A DNA stretch of 64,000 nt from Nocardioides sp. L-11A (GCA_029961745.1 CP124680.1:4340001-4404000); one strand, 5' to 3'; counted from the first letter of the stretch, positions 27,744 through 41,177 are shown. Made by a program: numbers and translations. The notes: generated from the letters alone by a model not told the origin.

Positions 27744-28667
27744 TCACTCCTGCCGTGCCTGGGCCAGGTCGACGCGGAAGACCTTGACGATCGCGAACGC
27801 CACCACCAGGACCGAGAGGAACAGGAGCACCGAGAGCGCGGAGCCCATGCCGAGCTGGAACTGCTCGATGGTCTGGCGATAGGTCAGGAAGCTGATCGAC
27901 TCGGTCTTCACCGCGCCGGCGGTCATCACGAAGATGTTGTCGAAGATCCGGTAGGCGTCGAGCGCCCGGAACAGGACGGCGACCATGATCGCCGCGCGCA
28001 TGTTGGGCAGGATCACCTTGGTCAGCCGTTGGGTCCACGTGGCGCCGTCGACCTTGGCCGCCTCGATCATGTCCTCGCTGACCTGGGCGAGTCCGGCGAG
28101 CAGCAGCAGCGACATGAACGGCGTGGTCTTCCAGATCTCCGAGACCATGATCGCGACCACCGCGGACCCGGTCTCGCCGAACCAGTTGAAGTCGTCGCCC
28201 ACGAACGGAAGCCAGCCGTTGACGAAGCCGTTCTGGAAGGAGAAGGCGAACTGCCAGGCGAATCCGGAGACGACGGTGATGATGCCGTAGGGGATCAGGA
28301 TCGAGGTCCGGATGACGCCCCGGGCGAAGATCACCCGGTGCATGACCATCGCGAACGCGAAGCCGATCACCAGCTCGATCGCCACGGTGACCACCATGTA
28401 GAGCACCGTGATCAGGGTCGTGCGCCAGAACAGTGAGTCGGTGAGGGCGGTGAGGTAGTTGCTGAACCCGACGAAGCTGCGGTCGTCGGGCGCGGTCAGC
28501 GCATAGTCGAACGTCGACAGGTAGAGCGCCCGCAGCATGGGAAACGCTGTCACCAGCAGCATCAGCACGATGGCCGGCGCGACGAGCTTCTGCCCGAGGC
28601 GGGTCTCCGCACGGGCCCGGTCGCTGACGGCGGCCCTGGTCTTCACGGGCGCGGTCACGGTGCTCAC
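27744..28667 (-). CDS. Sugar ABC transporter permease (MalF type)
   Basis: A 307-residue permease. The first helix is KLVAPAIVLMLLVTAFPMLRALYLS. The EAA loop reads DMIEAAKVDGATWTQRLTKVILPNMRAAIMVA near residue 225. The GTG start overlaps the stop of the binding-protein gene (GTGA). It pairs with the MalG-type permease to form the membrane pore. Confidence 0.92.
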   Translation of the reverse strand: MSTVTAPVKTRAAVSDRARAETRLGQKLVAPAIVLMLLVTAFPMLRALYLSTFDYALTAPDDRSFVGFSNYLTALTDSLFWRTTLITVLYMVVTVAIELVIGFAFAMVMHRVIFARGVIRTSILIPYGIITVVSGFAWQFAFSFQNGFVNGWLPFVGDDFNWFGETGSAVVAIMVSEIWKTTPFMSLLLLAGLAQVSEDMIEAAKVDGATWTQRLTKVILPNMRAAIMVAVLFRALDAYRIFDNIFVMTAGAVKTESISFLTYRQTIEQFQLGMGSALSVLLFLSVLVVAFAIVKVFRVDLAQARQE

Positions 28668-29998
28668 AGCAGCGCCTTCCCTTCCAGCACGTCCTTCAGG
28701 TAGGTCGCCGACTCCTCCGGCGTGCTCCCCGGGTCGACCGAGGTGGGCGAATGCCACTTCGCCTGGATGGCGCCGGAGATCATGGCGTAGAACGCGCTCT
28801 TGGGCCGCGGCCCGCCCTCGTCGACGCTGGTGCGGAAGAGCTCGATGAGGTCCGCGGGATAGTCGCCGCTGGCCACGACCTTGTCGTAGGCGGCGTTGGT
28901 CGAGGGCATCAGGCCGTTGTCGAGAGCCAGATCGACCTGGGCCTGCTCGGAGGTGATGCAGCGGGCCGCCTCCATCGCGAAGTCGGGATGGTCGCTGTAG
29001 GCGCCGACTCCGATGTCGATCCCGCCGACCGGCGGCTTCGACGCCTCGCCCGCGACCGTCTCGGGGTAGCGCGCCCAGCCGAGGTCGGCGAACTGCTCCT
29101 CGGTGACCCCGGACCCGACCAGGCCCTCGTAGTTCTTGTAGACGAAGGTCCAGTTGACCATGAACTCCCCGGCTCCGCCCTCGGGGAACATCTGGCCGAG
29201 GCTGGTGCCCTCGTTGGAGACCGTGAGGTCGGGCTGGGCCGCCGGCGAGTCGGCGAGCGCCTTGACCACCTCGGCGGCCTTGCGGCCCGCGTCGGAGTCG
29301 ATGTCGACCTTCGCGTCGCGCCCGGCCTCGGTGTCGGAGACGATGTCGCCGCCGGCGCCCTGGACCAGGGCGTTGATCCACACGACGTAGGCCTCGTATT
29401 TGTTGGCCTGCACGCCGACCGTGCCGCCGTTGTCGGCCGCACCCTGGATCACCTGGTCCCAGGTGACCGGCTGGGTCATGTCGAGCCCCGCGGCCTGGGC
29501 CAGGGACTTGCGGTACCAGAGCACCTGCGTGTTGGCCCACAGCGGGATCGCGTAGACCTTGTCGTCCCAGGTGACGGTCTCGGCCGCGCCGGAGAGGTAG
29601 TCGCCCTCGCCCTCGACGCTGCCGGTGATCGCGTCGGCGAGGTCGCCGGTCACCTCCTGCAGCCAGCCCGCGTTGGCGAACTCCGCGACGAAGACGGGGT
29701 CGAGGTTCATCAGGTCGGTCGAGGAGTCCTCCGCCGCCAGGCGCCGGGCCAGCTGGGTCCGCTGGTCCGTCGCCCCGTTGGGGAGCAGCTGCACCTCGAG
29801 GTCATAGTCGTCGGTGCTGCACTCCTTCGCGTACTTCTCGAAGGTGTCGACCCCGTCGGGGTTGACGTACCAGTTGAGCACCGGCTTCCCGGACCCACCG
29901 CAGGCCGCGAGGCTCCCCGCCGCGAGCGCACCCACGGCCGCGAGCGCAGCACGCCGGCGCCGGGATCCCCGTCCGAACGGACGGATCGTCGATCTCAT
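28664..29998 (-). CDS. Sugar ABC transporter substrate-binding lipoprotein
   Basis: A 444-residue extracellular solute-binding protein family 1 member. A twin-arginine-like basic start (RPFGRGSRRRRAALAAVGALAAG) leads to the lipobox SLAAC near residue 33. The mature part has the family pattern (TDLMNLDPVFVAEFANAGWLQEVT, AIPLWANTQVLWYRKSLAQAAG). This architecture resembles trehalose or alpha-glucoside binding proteins, but no sugar can be assigned. It is first in a four-gene importer operon. No regulator gene is adjacent. Confidence 0.9.
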   Translation of the reverse strand: MRSTIRPFGRGSRRRRAALAAVGALAAGSLAACGGSGKPVLNWYVNPDGVDTFEKYAKECSTDDYDLEVQLLPNGATDQRTQLARRLAAEDSSTDLMNLDPVFVAEFANAGWLQEVTGDLADAITGSVEGEGDYLSGAAETVTWDDKVYAIPLWANTQVLWYRKSLAQAAGLDMTQPVTWDQVIQGAADNGGTVGVQANKYEAYVVWINALVQGAGGDIVSDTEAGRDAKVDIDSDAGRKAAEVVKALADSPAAQPDLTVSNEGTSLGQMFPEGGAGEFMVNWTFVYKNYEGLVGSGVTEEQFADLGWARYPETVAGEASKPPVGGIDIGVGAYSDHPDFAMEAARCITSEQAQVDLALDNGLMPSTNAAYDKVVASGDYPADLIELFRTSVDEGGPRPKSAFYAMISGAIQAKWHSPTSVDPGSTPEESATYLKDVLEGKALL

Positions 29999-30115
29999 CG
30001 CCCCGATCACCCCTCCCAGAGTGTGGCGTGTGTCACTCAGTCCTACCCCCAGTCGAGGCCTTTGTCCACGACCCGGTGCTGGACAGGTGCCCGTGACGTG
30101 CCGGTTCAGACGCCG

Positions 30116-30121
30116 TAGGTT
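30116..30121 (+). promoter_or_regulatory. Leaderless -10 element (TAGGTT)
   Basis: TAGGTT, then 7 nt, then the ATG of the DUF4032 gene. Confidence 0.55.
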
Positions 30122-30128
30122 TCCCTTC

Positions 30129-31331
30129 ATGGCGCTGCACGTCGTCGCCGCTCGCACCGACCCGGCCCTGTTCCGGCTGCCGTGGTCGCGCCCCCTGGCG
30201 GACTGGGAGGACTGGTACGTCGTGCCGCTCCCGCTCGGGTTGTCCCGGCATGTCGTGCGCGTGGTCCAGGTCAACCGGCAGTTCCTCGCGGTGAAGGAGA
30301 CCGAGGAGGCGATCGCGCTGCGCGAGTACGACCTGCTGCGCGACCTCCAGCGCCTCGACCAGCCCGCCGTCGTACCCCGCGGGGTGGTGACGGGGCGGAC
30401 CACCGCGGACGGCGAGCCGCTGCCCGCGGCCCTGCTCACCGAGCACCTGCACTACTCGCTGCCCTATCGCACCGTGTTCCAGCACGGACTGCGCTCCGAT
30501 CAGGTCCCCGCCCTCGTCGACGCGCTCGTCGTGCTCCTCGTCCGCCTCCATCTCGCGGGCTTCTTCTGGGGCGACGTCTCGCTGTCGAACGCGCTCTTCC
30601 GCCGCAGCGCCGGGGGCTTCGCGGCCTTCCTCGTCGATGCCGAGACCGGCGAGCTGCGTTCGAGCGTGTCGGACGCGATGCGCGAGCAGGACGTCACCGT
30701 GGGGGTCGAGAACATCTTCGCCGAGCTGATGGACCTGCAGGCCAGCGACGACACGCAGATCGAGGTCGACGCGTTCGCGATCGTCGCGCAGCTGGCCGAC
30801 CGCTACCACGCGCTGTGGGACGAGCTGACCGCCGTGGAGGAGTTCGGCGCCGACGAGTGGTACCGCGTCGAGCAGCGGATCGCGCGTCTCAACGACCTCG
30901 GCTTCGATGTCGACGAGCTGGACGTCCAGACGGACTCCGACCGGGTCCGGATCCAGCCCAAGGTCGTGGAGGCCGGCCACCACCGCCGCGAGCTGCGTGA
31001 GCTGACCGGCCTGGTCGCCGAGGACAGCCAGGCCCGCAAGCTGCTCAACGACCTCGCCGCCTTCACCGCCCACGGCGGCTACGACGACGAGGACCGCGAG
31101 GTGGTCGCCCGGCGCTGGTTGGCGACCGTCTACACGCCGATCGTCGATCTGCTGCCCGCCGGGCTGCGCCGCGCCATCTCCGCCCCGGAGTACTTCCACG
31201 AGGTGATGGAGCACCGCTGGGCGCTCTCCGCCGAGGCCGGCCACGAGGTCGATATCTTCGACTCCGCCCGCGACTACGTCGCCACCGTGCTCCCGCACCG
31301 GCCACCGGACACGCCGTCCGGACTGGGCTGA
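30129..31331 (+). CDS. DUF4032 protein with kinase-like domain
   Basis: A 400-residue protein. The first half resembles lipopolysaccharide kinase-type folds: AVKETEEAIALREYDLLRDL (possible Lys/Glu pair), then LHLAGFFWGDVSLSNALFRR (catalytic-loop-like D and N) and FAAFLVDAETGELR (DxE metal-site-like). The second half, with QPKVVEAGHHRRELRELTGL, is the DUF4032 region. Function and substrate are unknown. The stop is 4 bp from the convergent asparaginase stop. Confidence 0.8.
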   Translation: MALHVVAARTDPALFRLPWSRPLADWEDWYVVPLPLGLSRHVVRVVQVNRQFLAVKETEEAIALREYDLLRDLQRLDQPAVVPRGVVTGRTTADGEPLPAALLTEHLHYSLPYRTVFQHGLRSDQVPALVDALVVLLVRLHLAGFFWGDVSLSNALFRRSAGGFAAFLVDAETGELRSSVSDAMREQDVTVGVENIFAELMDLQASDDTQIEVDAFAIVAQLADRYHALWDELTAVEEFGADEWYRVEQRIARLNDLGFDVDELDVQTDSDRVRIQPKVVEAGHHRRELRELTGLVAEDSQARKLLNDLAAFTAHGGYDDEDREVVARRWLATVYTPIVDLLPAGLRRAISAPEYFHEVMEHRWALSAEAGHEVDIFDSARDYVATVLPHRPPDTPSGLG

Positions 31332-31335
31332 TCCC

Positions 31336-32349
31336 TCAGGGACGGCCGCGGAGCTCGAACTCGGCCACCACGTCGGCGCGCGCCAGGGGGCCCCGCAGGG
31401 CGAGCGCCCACAGCAGCAGCCGGGCCTTGACCGGTGGCAGCCATCCGGCTCCGACGGCGCCGCGGGCGACGAGGTCGATCTCCGAGCCCGGGTAGCCGTA
31501 CATCGCGCGCCCCGTCGGCCCGGAGCCGGTGCGTGAGGCGAACACGACCGGGACCTCCCGGGCCAGACGGCCCACGGCTTCGGCCATCCGCGCCGACACG
31601 TGCCCCGCGCCGAAGCCCGCGATCACGGCGCCGGCGATCCGGTCCGTACCGCCGATGGCGTCGAGCACGTAGCCGTCGTCGCCGAGATAGGTCGCGACCA
31701 ACGGGACCCGGGGATCGCCCGCCTCCTGGGCCAGAGGCAGCCGCAGCGGCGGCACCCGGCCGGCCGGGACGCCGTACACGACCTCGGCCTCGACGCAGCG
31801 CCCGATCGGGCCGAACACCGGGGAGCGGAAGGCGCCGGTCGAGACCGAGTCGGTCTTCGCCACCCAGCGCGCCTGATGGACCTCGTCGTCGAACGCCACG
31901 ACGACACCGCGGTCCCGTGAGGCCGGCGCGAGCGCGCAGCGCACCGCGGCGAGCAGGTTGGCCGGCCCGTCCGCGCCGGCCGCCTGGGGTGAGCGCATCG
32001 CGCCGGTGACGACGAGGGGCTCGGCGCGGTCCCAGAACAGGTCGAGCAGGTAGGCCGACTCCTCCAGGGTGTCGGTGCCCTGCGTGACCACGACACCCGT
32101 CGCACCCTCGTCGACCGCCGCGCGCGCCCAGTGGAGAGTGCGCATGATCGTCGGCTCGTCGAGCGACGGGCTGGGCAGGCGGGCCAAGGTCTCCGCGCGG
32201 ACGCTCGCCAGCTCCGCCAACCCCGGTACGGCGGTCGCGAGGCTCTCGGCGGTGAGGGTCGGCACGATCTCGCTGCCGTCGGTCGCGCTGGAGGTCGAGG
32301 CGATGGTGCCGCCGAGGGCGGCGATGGCGACGGTGGGCCGGCCGGTCAT
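31336..32349 (-). CDS. L-asparaginase (asparaginase/glutaminase family)
   Basis: A 337-residue enzyme hydrolysing asparagine to aspartate and ammonia. The N-terminal active-site motif is ALGGTIASTSS near residue 12. The second, VVVTQGTDTLEESAYLL near 88, carries the catalytic Thr-Asp pair. VVTGAMRSPQAAGADGPANLL follows. No signal peptide is visible, so it is probably cytoplasmic. ATG 32349 puts the first motif at its usual distance. It is convergent with DUF4032 and divergent from the YdeI-like gene. Confidence 0.92.
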   Translation of the reverse strand: MTGRPTVAIAALGGTIASTSSATDGSEIVPTLTAESLATAVPGLAELASVRAETLARLPSPSLDEPTIMRTLHWARAAVDEGATGVVVTQGTDTLEESAYLLDLFWDRAEPLVVTGAMRSPQAAGADGPANLLAAVRCALAPASRDRGVVVAFDDEVHQARWVAKTDSVSTGAFRSPVFGPIGRCVEAEVVYGVPAGRVPPLRLPLAQEAGDPRVPLVATYLGDDGYVLDAIGGTDRIAGAVIAGFGAGHVSARMAEAVGRLAREVPVVFASRTGSGPTGRAMYGYPGSEIDLVARGAVGAGWLPPVKARLLLWALALRGPLARADVVAEFELRGRP

Positions 32350-32404
32350 GACGCCATCCTCGCGGATGTGGCCGGCTGTCGGTGCACGGTGGCAGGGTGG
32401 CGGC

Positions 32405-33073
32405 ATGTCCCAGGACCAGATCCCCGGCCGGATGGGCGGTTCCGCCGAGCGGCCGGCCCGCTTCTTCGCCGACGCGGCCGAGTTCGGCGCGTGGCTGGCC
32501 GCCCACCACCACACCGAGACCGAGCTGTGGATGGGGCTCTACAAGAAGCACGTGCCCGACCGGGGCCTGACCTGGGCGGAGGCGGTGCCCGAAGCGCTGT
32601 GCTGGGGCTGGATCGACTCGGTGGCCCAGCGCATCGACGAGGACACCACCCGCCAGCGCTGGACGCCGCGCAAGAGGACGAGCAACTGGAGCAAGGTCAA
32701 CCTCGAGCTCGTCGAGCAGCTGCGCGCCGAGGGCCGGATGCAACCCTCCGGGCTGGCGATCTGGGAGGAGCGGCGGCGCGACGCCGCGCCGTACACCCAC
32801 GAGGTCGACGGCGAGCTCGTGCTCCCCGAGGCCTACGCCGCGCTGCTCGCCGCCTCCCCCGCCGCCACCGCGTTCTTCGACGCGGCCACCCGGACCTATC
32901 GCCGGATCTGCGTCAACTGGGTGGTGACCGCGAAGCAGGAGGCCACCCGCGACCGCCGGATGGCCCAACTGGTCGAGGACTCCGCCGCCGGGCGGCTGAT
33001 CCCGAGCCAGCGCTACGGCGAGATCCCGAAGTGGGTCGAGCGGGCGACCGCCGCGGCGGCCGCGGCGCGCTGA
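32405..33073 (+). CDS. YdeI/OmpD-associated family protein
   Basis: A 222-residue soluble protein of the YdeI (bacteriocin-protection, OmdA) type. The family pattern is FFADAAEFGAWLAAHHHTETELWMGLYKK, ALCWGWIDSVAQRIDEDTTRQRWTPRKRTSNWSKVN and LVEQLRAEGRMQPSG. The biochemical role is unclear. The ATG at 32405 lies 55 bp after the divergent asparaginase start. Downstream lie two degraded genes. Confidence 0.85.
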   Translation: MSQDQIPGRMGGSAERPARFFADAAEFGAWLAAHHHTETELWMGLYKKHVPDRGLTWAEAVPEALCWGWIDSVAQRIDEDTTRQRWTPRKRTSNWSKVNLELVEQLRAEGRMQPSGLAIWEERRRDAAPYTHEVDGELVLPEAYAALLAASPAATAFFDAATRTYRRICVNWVVTAKQEATRDRRMAQLVEDSAAGRLIPSQRYGEIPKWVERATAAAAAAR

Positions 33074-33089
33074 CGATCTCGGCCAGGAC

Positions 33090-33500
33090 GACGCCAGCAG
33101 CAGGGCCAGCGCCCGGTCGGCGATGGTGGCGACCCGGGCGTCCAGCGTCTCGAGTGAGCGCGCGGTGCCGCCGAGTTCGCGGACCGCGCCGAGTGCATCC
33201 GCACCTCGGGGATCCGATAGCCGGCTGCACGCAGGGCGACGGCGATCCGCGCCGCGCGGATCGCGGCGACGGGATAGCGCCGCGCGGTGCTCGCGCATCA
33301 CCCGACGCGCGGCGGCCGGCCCGACGGTCCGGGCAAGGTCGCGGTAGGCACCCAGGTCGCGCACGTGGACCGCGGAGAACCGGCGGTACCCGGTCGGCGT
33401 CCGCTCCGCCGCGGGATGACCCCGAGCGCCTCCAGGTTGCGCACCTGCTGGACCGAGTAGCGGCGGCGGCGACGTCGGCGGTCGAACCCTCCACCGGCAC
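33090..33500 (-). pseudogene. Degraded MerR-family regulator
   Basis: Pieces of one MerR-type protein appear in three frames of the minus strand. RYSVQQVRNLEALGVIP (helix-turn-helix) is in one frame. It continues as ERTPTGYRRFSAVHVRDLG and ARTVGPAAARRVMREHRAAL in a second. AAIRAARIAVALRAAGYRIPEVR is in a third, and AVRELGGTARSLETLDARVATIADRALALLLA returns to another. At least three frameshifts are needed to join them, and no normal start is visible. It is therefore a decayed gene rather than a functional regulator. Confidence 0.75.
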
Positions 33501-33520
33501 TTCAACTCCACACTCGCACC

Positions 33521-33980
33521 ATGACGACAGCCACCAGAATGGAACAGCTCCCCGACACGCTCCGAGCCTTGCCCGACGTACTGGAACTCGCGCCCACCGC
33601 GGGGAGTGAGTTCCCCGCGATCGCCTGGAGCGACCACTCCTCCACGTCGCGCCCGACGGCGCGGTGCCCCGCACCGAGCAGCCGTTCGCGACCATCGTGA
33701 CCAAGGACTACCCCGACGACGCCGCCAGTCGCCTGGACCCGCCCGACCGCTGGCGGCTCAACCTCCACGTCGGGAAGCCGCGGTTCATCGACCTGTTCGG
33801 CGAGGAACCCGGCGCACCCACCGGTGCGGACGTCGACCTCGCCGCCGCCGACACCGTGCTCCCCCACCCCGTCTACCGGGCCCAGGGCTGGGTCGCGATC
33901 GTCTGCCCGGGGAACGCACGTCGACGTTGCGCTCGACGTACGGCGACGCGGTCCGCGCACTGGCCGGTCCGGACGGGTCA
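33521..33980 (+). pseudogene. Degraded DUF6194-family gene
   Basis: The fragments give one DUF6194-like protein split over frames. The first frame runs from ATG 33521 (MTTATRMEQLPDTL) to EFPAIAWSDH. A one-base shift near 33640 leads to LHVAPDGAVPRTEQPFATIVTKDYPDD, RWRLNLHVGKPRFIDLFGEEPG and DTVLPHPVYRAQGWVAIVCPG. A second shift near 33917 gives ERTSTLRSTYGDAVRALAG. The family function is unknown. It lies next to the broken MerR gene, so this kilobase seems to be decaying. Confidence 0.75.
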
Positions 33981-33994
33981 GGACATGCCTCAAG

Positions 33995-34020
33995 CCCCGC
34001 AGGTGCGTGTCTCTGCGGGG
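33995..34020. terminator. Hairpin after the HNH nuclease gene
   Basis: An 8-bp stem CCCCGCAG/CTGCGGGG with a 10-nt loop, 15 bp downstream of the HNH gene stop on the minus strand. Confidence 0.5.
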
Positions 34021-34035
34021 TGTGGGGCGGGGTGG

Positions 34036-35349
34036 CTACTCGTCGGGTGGCGAGGTGCTCTGGATGGTTCTGATGGGGTGGGTGCCGCGGTGATCGACCC
34101 GGAACCGATGCCCGTTCGGGCTGGTCCACACATACGTGCCGGGCGTGACGGTGTCGTAGCGCCAGGTCGAGTGGGTCTTCGCACGATGGTGCCGCCGGCA
34201 CAACGCGACCTCGTTGCACGGACAGGTGGGACCACCCTCGCCATATGGGCGGGTGTGGTCGAGGTCGCAGGCTTGGGCGGGTCGGGTGCAGTGCGGGAAC
34301 CGACAGGTCTGGTCCCGCAGGACCACCCGGGTGCGGTGGCGGTCGGGGATCTCGTACGAGCCGACGGGGACATGGTCGGCCAGGTCGATCACGGGTCGCA
34401 CGATCACCGTGGTGTGCCGGGCGCGGAGCCATTCGCGGATCTGGGTCGAGGTGATCGGGCAGCGGCCCTCGTCCCACCGGCCGACCGGGTTCGCGAACGG
34501 GTTCTGGCCGGTCAGGGTGGTGTCGGTGACGTGGACGTTGAGGACGACCTTGCGTCCCGGGACCGTGTCCACGACTTCTCCGGTGTCGGGGTCGGGGATC
34601 AACAGGTCCAGGGCGAGGTCCTGCCTCGCGAGCTCGGCGGCGGCCTTCGAGCGCCGCACATCCAGAGAACTGTCATCACCGAGTCGGCCCAGGACTTCCG
34701 CGCGTCGGGCGACGGCGAGGTTCAGGTCGTGCCCGTCCGCGGCGTCCATCAACGCGTCGAGGTGGACCAGGCCGTGCTCGTCGACAGCGCTGACATCGAA
34801 ATGCCGACCATCGGCAGCGGTCTGCCGGTCTGCTTCCGCGCGTTCGGGGTCGAACCGGATGACCGCTTCGGCGACCAGGCGTTCGAGTTGGGCCCACCCG
34901 ACGCCGGAGGCGTCGAAGAGCTGCCGGTCGACGAATGCGGCTGCCTCAGCCGAGAGGGGGTGGGTGAGGTCGGCGATCCGTTCGGCCCGCCACGGCGCCA
35001 ACCGGCCCGAGGTGACGGCGTCATAGACGTTCGGGAGTCGCCAGGCGCACTCGATCACCCGCCCGACATACGCCTTCCCACCGTCGGGGGACCTGCCCAG
35101 GACCGCGACCAGCTCCATCAACCCGAACTCCGACACCAACGGTGCACCCTCACCGGCGATCGGGACCCCGGTGTCGAGGTAGCCCTCGGTGATCGTTGCG
35201 ACCCCCTCGGGGCCGGTGATCACGTGGTTGCTGGCCCATTCGACGATGCCGGTCCATTCCTCGACGAGGAGTTGGTTGCGGGTCTCGATCCCAGCACCCA
35301 GGCGCGACAGCAGCGAGGCTGTCGAACGGGCGTCAGTGGCGAGATCCAT
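34036..35349 (-). CDS. DUF222 / HNH endonuclease domain protein
   Basis: A 437-residue protein of the DUF222-HNH type, often found in many copies in Nocardioides-like genomes. The N-terminal 300 residues are the helical DUF222 region (GRVIECAWRLPNVYDAVTSGRLAPWRAERIADLT). The C-terminal HNH domain reads TCRFPHCTRPAQACDLDHTRPYGEGGPT, then CNEVALCRRHHRAKTHSTW, which gives Cys pairs, the DH of the catalytic histidine and RRHHR. Family members are thought to be selfish or mobile endonucleases. ATG 35349 (MDLATDARSTASL) is chosen; a start 24 bp earlier is possible. A short inverted repeat lies 24 bp upstream. No palindrome pair like those of the DUF559 loci was found around it. Confidence 0.88.
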   Translation of the reverse strand: MDLATDARSTASLLSRLGAGIETRNQLLVEEWTGIVEWASNHVITGPEGVATITEGYLDTGVPIAGEGAPLVSEFGLMELVAVLGRSPDGGKAYVGRVIECAWRLPNVYDAVTSGRLAPWRAERIADLTHPLSAEAAAFVDRQLFDASGVGWAQLERLVAEAVIRFDPERAEADRQTAADGRHFDVSAVDEHGLVHLDALMDAADGHDLNLAVARRAEVLGRLGDDSSLDVRRSKAAAELARQDLALDLLIPDPDTGEVVDTVPGRKVVLNVHVTDTTLTGQNPFANPVGRWDEGRCPITSTQIREWLRARHTTVIVRPVIDLADHVPVGSYEIPDRHRTRVVLRDQTCRFPHCTRPAQACDLDHTRPYGEGGPTCPCNEVALCRRHHRAKTHSTWRYDTVTPGTYVWTSPNGHRFRVDHRGTHPIRTIQSTSPPDE

Positions 35350-35372
35350 GACTGGATTCTCCCACCCACCCA

Positions 35373-35390
35373 CGACACTTCACAGTGTCG
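35373..35390. promoter_or_regulatory. Small inverted repeat upstream of the HNH gene
   Basis: CGACACT-TCAC-AGTGTCG, 24 bp before the HNH start, is a perfect 7-bp hairpin. It could be an operator or a leader hairpin. The remaining gap up to 35593 holds nothing else I can support. Confidence 0.35.
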
Positions 35391-35593
35391 CAAACCCTCC
35401 TGTGGACAGGCGAAACCCGATCCCGGGGGTGTGGACAAACGACGTCACGATCGGTGACAGAGGGTGTGTCCGCGAACCGCAGCCCGACCGACGAACCCAG
35501 CCACCTCCCCACCTTCCTCGTCGCTGCGCTCTTGGAACGCAACCGGCCACCCCACCGCAGCATCCAGACAGTCCCAGCAGCACCACCGCCCCC

Positions 35594-37949
<2,356 letters not shown>

Positions 37950-37953
<4 letters not shown>

Positions 37954-38516
37954 CGAGCGACCTCGCGCAGCAGCGCGGCGACGACCGCGCCGGGGTCGTC
38001 GGCCCGCATCACGGCGCCCATCACGGCGACGCCGTACGCGCCCGCGGCCCGCGCCTGTGCCGCGTTGGCAGGGGTGATGCCGCCGAGCGCGTACACCGGC
38101 AGCGGCAGCCCCGCGAAGGCCGCGGCCGGCAGCGGCGGTCCGTAGCCCGGCTTGCTCTTCGTCGAGGCGTACGGCGACAGGGTGGCCCACCACGCGCCGT
38201 CGGCCGCCGCGGCGACCACATCCGCGCGGCTGTGGCAGGAGCGCCCCCACCGGGTCGCGACCCCCGGCCCGGTCGTCCCGGCGGGCAGATGCACACCCGC
38301 GCAGCCCGGCACCGGCCGGTGCGCGGCCACGACCTCGAGCCCCGCGGCCCGCGCCCGGCCGGCGAGCCCGGCCCGCTCCTCGTCGGGCAGGTCGATCTCG
38401 CGCAGCAGCACCGTGGTCAGCCCCGCTCCGGCGGCCGCGTCGAGCACGTCACCCAGTGAGCGGCCCTCGGGGACCTGGGTGCGGTCGGTGAGCAGGAGTA
38501 GTCGACGGGACGTCAT
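37950..38516 (-). CDS. Second ThiE/TenI-like thiamine phosphate synthase-family protein
   Basis: A 188-residue TIM-barrel protein related to ThiE and TenI. Motifs are RRLLLLTDRTQ, TTVLLREIDLPDEERAGLAGRARAAG, GVHLPAGTTGPG, SCHSRADVVAAAADGAWWATLSPYASTKSKPGYGP and YALGGITPANAAQARAAGAYGVAVMGAVMRADDP. The lysine of the ThiE VRDK motif is absent (LLREIDLP), so it may act like TenI, the thiazole tautomerase, rather than as a synthase. Its ATG lies inside the arm of palindrome A1 and lacks a Shine-Dalgarno. It is part of the TPP-controlled operon. Confidence 0.8.
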
Positions 38517-38552
38517 TCGCTCTGTGGGCTCCAGCCCACAGAACGCATGACG
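38511..38552. repeat. Palindromic repeat family A, solo copy 1 (42 bp)
   Basis: CGTCATTCGCTCTGTGGGCT and AGCCCACAGAACGCATGACG form 20-bp arms around CC. It matches copies at 51065-51106 and 52199-52240, all exactly 42 bp. It sits in the 53-bp gap between thiG and the thiE-like gene, and the ATG of the latter is part of its arm. Confidence 0.92.
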
Positions 38553-38569
38553 CAACGCACGGGGGGCGC

Positions 38570-40562
<1,993 letters not shown>

Positions 40563-40563
40563 C

Positions 40564-41169
40564 TCAGGCCACCGCCGCGACGAGCTCCTTCGCTGCCACC
40601 ACAGGGTCCGGTTGTCGCCAGATCGCGCCGATGACGGCGGCGCCGTGGGCGCCGGCGGCACGCACCTCGCCCGCGGTCGCGGCGCGGAGGCCGCCGATCG
40701 CGACGAGGGGCAGGACCCCGGCCGCCGCGGTCACGGCGGCGACGCCCAGGGGCGCGGGGAGCCCGGGCTTGGAGCCGGTCGCGAACACCGGCCCGAGACC
40801 GGCATAGTCGGCGCCGTCGGCGGCGGCTGCGGCGACCTCGGCCCGGGAGCGGCAGGTCGCGCCGATCAGCAGGGCGGGAGCGAGCCGCCGGGCGTCGGCG
40901 ACGGCGAGGTCCTCGGCGCCGAGATGGACGCCGTCCGCGCCCGCGGCCAGGGCGACGTCCACGCGGTCGTTGACCACGACCGTGGCGCCGGCCGGCCGGA
41001 CTGCGTCCAGGACGGTGCGGGTCAGCGCGACCAGTGCACCGGTCGGCAGCGTCTTGTCGCGGACCTGGAAGCCGCCGACGCCGGCGTCGGCCAGCGCGGC
41101 CAGCAGGGAGAGGTCGTCGCGGTGCGAGACCAGGCAGAACAGCCGGGGCAGGCCGGGAAATGCGCTCAT
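40564..41169 (-). CDS. thiE: Thiamine phosphate synthase ThiE
   Basis: A 201-residue TIM-barrel enzyme joining HMP diphosphate and thiazole phosphate into thiamine monophosphate. The synthase motifs are present: GVGGFQVRDKTLPTGALVAL with the lysine, VVVNDRVDVALAAGADGVHLGAEDL, GATCRSRAEVAAAAADGADYAGLGPVFATGSKPG and VAIGGL. It is the first gene after the TPP riboswitch and so the promoter-proximal gene of the seven-gene operon. Confidence 0.93.
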   Translation of the reverse strand: MSAFPGLPRLFCLVSHRDDLSLLAALADAGVGGFQVRDKTLPTGALVALTRTVLDAVRPAGATVVVNDRVDVALAAGADGVHLGAEDLAVADARRLAPALLIGATCRSRAEVAAAAADGADYAGLGPVFATGSKPGLPAPLGVAAVTAAAGVLPLVAIGGLRAATAGEVRAAGAHGAAVIGAIWRQPDPVVAAKELVAAVA

Positions 41170-41177
41170 CGTGTCCG

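Noticed and set aside
34036..35349. DUF222-HNH gene as a third palindrome-bracketed nuclease
   Set aside because: I found only a 7-bp hairpin upstream and an 8-bp terminator-like hairpin downstream, with different sequences. They are not a matching pair.
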